This document shows, in pieces, positions 29,963 to 32,684 of a stretch of DNA of 32,684 nt. A model generated the notes under the pieces. The model made no database searches, was not told the origin of the DNA, and saw only the letters and a program-made list of their open reading frames with translations. Positions within the stretch are counted from its first letter, which is position 1. The number at the start of each line of letters is the position of its first letter. The DNA is from Ruminococcus sp. (GTDB lineage: Bacteria > Bacillota > Clostridia > Oscillospirales > Acutalibacteraceae): assembly GCA_017404145.1 (NCBI GenBank), contig JAFRCW010000044.1, positions 1 to 32,684 of the forward strand, given 5' to 3'. A program made the translations under genes and the position numbers.

Positions 29963-31204
29963 TTAACCAAGAATGCTCATCAGAACGCCTGCGGCGACCG
30001 CAGAGCCGATCACACCCGCGACATTCGGACCCATCGCATGCATCAACAGGAAGTTGCCGGGGTTCTCCTCCTGACCGACCTTGTTGGATACGCGCGCCGC
30101 CATCGGAACAGCGGATACGCCCGCAGAGCCGATCAGCGGATTGATCTTTCCGCCGGATACCTTATACATAATCTTGCCGAACAGTACGCCGAACGCGGTA
30201 CCCATACAGAACGCGAACAGACCGAGCGCGACGATCCCTAATGTCTTAGGCGTCAGGAATACGGTACCGGTAGCGGTAGCGCCGACGGTAACGCCGAGGA
30301 AGATCGTGATGATATTCATCAGTTCGTTCTGCGCGGTCTTAGAAATACGCTCCACAACGCCGGATTCTTTGAAGATATTGCCGAGCATCAGCATACCGAC
30401 CAAAGGCGCCGCGGAGGGCAGCGCGATCGCAACTACGATAACTACTACGATCGGGAACATAATTTTCTCGAGCTTGGAGACCGGTCTGAGCTGTTCCATC
30501 ACCACAGAACGCTCTTTCTTCGTGGTAAGCGCCTTCATAATAGGAGGCTGAATGATCGGCACCAGCGCCATATAGGAATACGCCGCTACCGCGATCGGAC
30601 CGAGCAGCTCGGGAGCCAGCTTTGAAGTAACATAGATGGCGGTAGGACCGTCCGCACCGCCGATGATACCGATAGCGCCTGCCTGCGCGTCGGTAAATCC
30701 CAAGAGGATCGCACCGATAAAGGTGATGAAAATACCGATCTGCGCCGCAGCTCCCAAAATGAAACTCTTCGGAGAAGCGATCAGAGGACCGAAGTCGGTC
30801 ATACAGCCGATGCCTAAGAAAATCAGCGGAGGATAAATACCGAGCTTAACGCCTTGGTAGAGATAATAGAGCAGACCTCCGTAGGTCGGAACATTATAAT
30901 AGCTGACGCCGTTAAGGGTGGTCGTTGCGTAGCTGATCACCTGTCCGGCGTGCTCCGCCTCGTATTTGGAACATTCGATCAGTTCCGTCGTCGGAGGCGC
31001 CATGATCGCCGGGAACAAATTGACCAGCAGCATACCGAAAGCGATCGGCAGAAGCAGCAGCGGCTCATACTGTTTTTTGATCGCCAAGAACATCAAGAAA
31101 CAAGCGACAGCCATCATCACATAGTTCTGCCATGTCAAAGCGGTAAGACCGGAGGCTTCAAACAGTCCCTTAAGGGCTTCTAAAAATCCGTTAATAATCG
31201 TCAT
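29963..31204 (-). CDS. Sodium-pumping decarboxylase beta subunit (OadB/GcdB/MmdB family)
   Basis: Membrane subunit that couples decarboxylation of a carboxy-biotin group to Na+ export. The 413-residue protein is mostly membrane helices (about ten) and carries the conserved GGADGPTAIYVTSKLAPELLG stretch with the Asp needed for Na+ transport. AAGGAGG precedes the start. It follows the gamma subunit gene after 12 bp. The family covers oxaloacetate, methylmalonyl-CoA and glutaconyl-CoA decarboxylases. The alpha (carboxyltransferase) and biotin subunits are not in the window, so the substrate stays open. Confidence 0.95.
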   Translation of the reverse strand: MTIINGFLEALKGLFEASGLTALTWQNYVMMAVACFLMFLAIKKQYEPLLLLPIAFGMLLVNLFPAIMAPPTTELIECSKYEAEHAGQVISYATTTLNGVSYYNVPTYGGLLYYLYQGVKLGIYPPLIFLGIGCMTDFGPLIASPKSFILGAAAQIGIFITFIGAILLGFTDAQAGAIGIIGGADGPTAIYVTSKLAPELLGPIAVAAYSYMALVPIIQPPIMKALTTKKERSVVMEQLRPVSKLEKIMFPIVVVIVVAIALPSAAPLVGMLMLGNIFKESGVVERISKTAQNELMNIITIFLGVTVGATATGTVFLTPKTLGIVALGLFAFCMGTAFGVLFGKIMYKVSGGKINPLIGSAGVSAVPMAARVSNKVGQEENPGNFLLMHAMGPNVAGVIGSAVAAGVLMSILG

Positions 31205-31216
31205 TTTATGCCCTCC

Positions 31217-31591
31217 TTAAAACGGTCTGATGTTATCGGACAAACCCGCATTTTTCCACGCCGCGGATTTCACCTGTGTTCTTCTGATACTCTTTATCTT
31301 CACCTTTTTGTCGGAATACACCGCATATACCGCCGCACTGATCACCGCGATCAACTCGCTGTCATCCACAGACTCCTCCGCTTCTACTACCGCGAGCGGC
31401 AAAGGCGAAGAGGTAACAACTTCTTCCACAACCGGAACTTTCTTTTTGCTCTTTTCTTTTTGACCGTTTTGGATATTGTAGACGATCGTACCGTAGAGCT
31501 TGATGATACCGATCAGCAAAAGCAGCACCGCGAATACTACGACAAAGCCGGTGAGCAGTACCGTCATCGAGGTAGTCAGCTTATCCGCCAT
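31217..31591 (-). CDS. Sodium-pumping decarboxylase gamma subunit (OadG family)
   Basis: Small membrane subunit that holds the decarboxylase complex together. The 124-residue protein has one N-terminal membrane helix (about 8-33), a Lys-rich then Glu/Val-rich spacer, and a C-terminal segment ELIAVISAAVYAVYSDKKVKIKSIRR that is typical for clostridial OadG-type proteins. I start at ATG 31591 (MADKLTT) with GGGAGG seven bases upstream. Two upstream in-frame ATGs lie at or before that site. Own promoter at 31647. Confidence 0.85.
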   Translation of the reverse strand: MADKLTTSMTVLLTGFVVVFAVLLLLIGIIKLYGTIVYNIQNGQKEKSKKKVPVVEEVVTSSPLPLAVVEAEESVDDSELIAVISAAVYAVYSDKKVKIKSIRRTQVKSAAWKNAGLSDNIRPF

Positions 31592-31646
31592 AGTTTTTCC
31601 TCCCATCAAAGGTATGTCAACTCATACCCATCTTTCTCCATTTTGT

Positions 31647-31675
31647 ATTATAGCCTAAATCAAGAGGAAATTCAA
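31647..31675 (-). promoter_or_regulatory. Sigma-A promoter of the decarboxylase gamma-beta genes
   Basis: TTGAAT (31670-31675) and TATAAT (31647-31652) on the minus strand with a 17-bp spacer. Confidence 0.8.
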
Positions 31676-31754
31676 TATGTATCAGAGAGTTTTTATGATT
31701 TTGTTATTTTAGGATCAATAAACCGTTGGAAATGTCGATACAGCGCCGCATAGA

Positions 31755-32259
31755 GTTGTAGGGCGGGGGCTTGCCTACGGTGTTAATCCGACGTTTCATA
31801 GGATCGTAGGGTTCGATGCCCACATCGAACCGCTATTAATTGTTCGAGCGAAACGAGTGACCTTGTTATAAACGTTGCGGTAATATCAACGTTTCGGAAC
31901 GATGTGGGCATCGTTCCCTACGGTTGATGGGCTTTGCTGCCGAACACGGTATATGTAACCGGCGTTTCGGCGGCGGGAGCCCCCGCCCTACGGTGTTAAA
32001 CCGATGTTTCATAGGGTCGTAACATCGAACCGTTACCAATTGTTCGGGCGAAACGAGTGACATTGTTATAAACGTTATGGGAATATCAACGTTTCGGCAA
32101 GTCGAGGGCGCCTTGCCCTACGGTTGATGGGCTTTGCTGCCGAACACGGTATCTGTAACCGGCGTTTCGGCGGCGGGAGCCCCCTCCCTACGGTGGTTTT
32201 CCGGCAATAAAAAAGCTCCCTCAAACGAGGGAGCCGGACGGGAGGGTCAAGACCCTCCC
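31755..32259. repeat. Mosaic palindromic repeat block 4
   Basis: Fills the 500 bp between the decarboxylase promoter and metK; no gene is visible. In order: worn D-like core (31762-31775), A-type core with changed arms GGTTCGATG/CATCGAACC (31810-31831), A core (31896-31917), D core GGCGGG/CCCGCC (31972-31987), half of an A-type core (32021-32031), C core (32096-32117), D core with one broken pair (32172-32187), the metK terminator, and a B core (32240-32259). The stretches around 31896 and 32096 are near-identical 200-bp tandem units with different cores. Confidence 0.88.
32206..32234 (-). terminator. Terminator of metK
   Basis: Perfect eight-bp stem GCTCCCTC/GAGGGAGC (32214-32221 with 32226-32233), four-base loop, with TTTTTTATT following on the minus strand. 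It lies about 75 bp past the metK stop, after the B palindrome. Confidence 0.85.
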
Positions 32260-32261
32260 CT

Positions 32262-32339
32262 ACAGTTCTATCAAATAAGCGCCGCTTTGAGAGCGTCGGT
32301 ACAGTTCTATCAAATAAGCGCGGCTTTGAGGGCGTCGGT
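32262..32339. repeat. 39-bp tandem duplication of the metK 3' end
   Basis: The segment starting ACAGTTCTATCAAATAAGCG occurs at 32262-32300 and 32301-32339 with two or three differences. The right copy is the real end of metK (last codons and stop at 32310); the left copy lies in the 3' untranslated region. Confidence 0.85.
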
Positions 32340-32684
32340 CTTGTCGGTCTTTTCCCAACGGACGGGGAGATCGATCCTTCCCATATGACCGTAGGAGGAC
32401 AAGGGAGCGTACTCGGTGTTGAGCAGATCAAGCTCTTGGATGATCGAAGCAGGACGGCAGTCAAACACCTTCTTCACCGCTTCGGCGAGCTGCTCGTTCG
32501 TGTACTTTGATGTACCGAAGGCTTCTACCATCACGGAGACGGGCTTCGCGACGCCGATGGCGTAGGCAAGCTGTACCTCAGCCTTTTTCGCCAAGCCTGC
32601 CGCTACGATGTTCTTCGCGATATAGCGGGCATAGTACGCGGCGGAACGGTCGACCTTGGTCGGGTCCTTGCCGGAAAAAGCGCC
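32310..32684 (-). CDS. metK: S-adenosylmethionine synthetase (partial, C-terminal part)
   Basis: Makes S-adenosylmethionine from methionine and ATP. The reading frame runs open to the window edge and gives the last 124 residues. These include [25 protein letters not shown] (Lys-Asp in the active-site P-loop-like segment), the [15 protein letters not shown] stretch, and the C-terminal YGHMGR segment. The N-terminal two thirds lie outside the window, so start and promoter cannot be seen. It ends ALKAALI with TGA at 32310. The last 39 bp are duplicated after the stop, and a strong terminator follows. Confidence 0.96.
   Translation of the reverse strand, partial: GAFSGKDPTKVDRSAAYYARYIAKNIVAAGLAKKAEVQLAYAIGVAKPVSVMVEAFGTSKYTNEQLAEAVKKVFDCRPASIIQELDLLNTEYAPLSSYGHMGRIDLPVRWEKTDKTDALKAALI

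Noticed and set aside
32206..32261. Riboswitch or leader linked to metK
   Set aside because: metK runs on the minus strand, so this is its 3' end. Any SAM riboswitch would be outside the window.

Overview
The window looks like chromosome of a spore-forming, starch-degrading clostridium of the Ruminococcaceae/Oscillospiraceae, most like Ruminococcus bromii or a close relative. This is inferred from gene content, not from a database match. The evidence is two type I pullulanases (one with a dockerin and a C-terminal starch-binding-like module, one with a membrane anchor), a second secreted dockerin protein, sporulation genes (spo0A, a SpoVM peptide, a BofA-like protein), sigma-A promoters with TTGACA/TTGCAA-like and TATAAT-like boxes 17 bp apart, and strong GGAGG ribosome sites. 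I see no rRNA, tRNA, CRISPR, prophage or transposase gene.

Layout. 1-4390: rmuC and an S1-domain protein (-), then divergently a lipoprotein cyclophilin and a HAD phosphatase (+). 4390-10573: two pullulanase genes (-), membrane-anchored copy first, dockerin copy second. 10779-11093: a two-LysM protein (+). 11191-11424 (-): a 45-residue hydrophobic peptide coupled to spoVM. 11624-12583: an RluA-type pseudouridine synthase (+), convergent with pgeF (12771-13667, -), which carries an in-frame palindromic insertion. 13804-16003 (+): a four-cysteine small protein, spo0A and a DUF4364 protein, the last two separated by a MITE-like element and a 156-bp duplication containing a relic of the spo0A 3' end. 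16536-19575 (-): an operon of an ECF sigma factor, a single-pass membrane protein (probable anti-sigma factor) and a secreted dockerin protein built of three internal repeats. 20068-20770 (-): bofA-like and secG. 20964-25334 (-): topoisomerase IV-like parC and parE. 25553-28208 (-): radC-uvrB. 28369-29819 (-): a tyrosine-kinase pair (cpsC/capB type). 29963-31591 (-): beta and gamma subunits of a Na+-pumping decarboxylase. 32310-window end (-): the 3' part of metK.

Four of the spaces between operons hold a mosaic of short palindromes, and one more core lies alone upstream of the RluA gene. The palindromes have different cores (called A, B, C and D here) but share a CCTAC edge and shared linkers. 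At 31896 and 32096 two otherwise near-identical 200-bp units carry different cores at the same place, and one A core has paired compensatory changes in both arms. This modular hairpin family, the in-frame palindrome in pgeF, the spoVM-linked small gene and the ECF-controlled repeat/dockerin protein are the most interesting things here.

How the genes fit together: the pullulanases would debranch starch at the cell surface, one held in the membrane and one docked onto a cohesin scaffold. The ECF operon would sense an envelope signal and make another docked protein. Spo0A, SpoVM and BofA belong to sporulation. The rest is housekeeping (DNA topology and repair, protein export, RNA modification, methionine cycle) plus a sodium pump.
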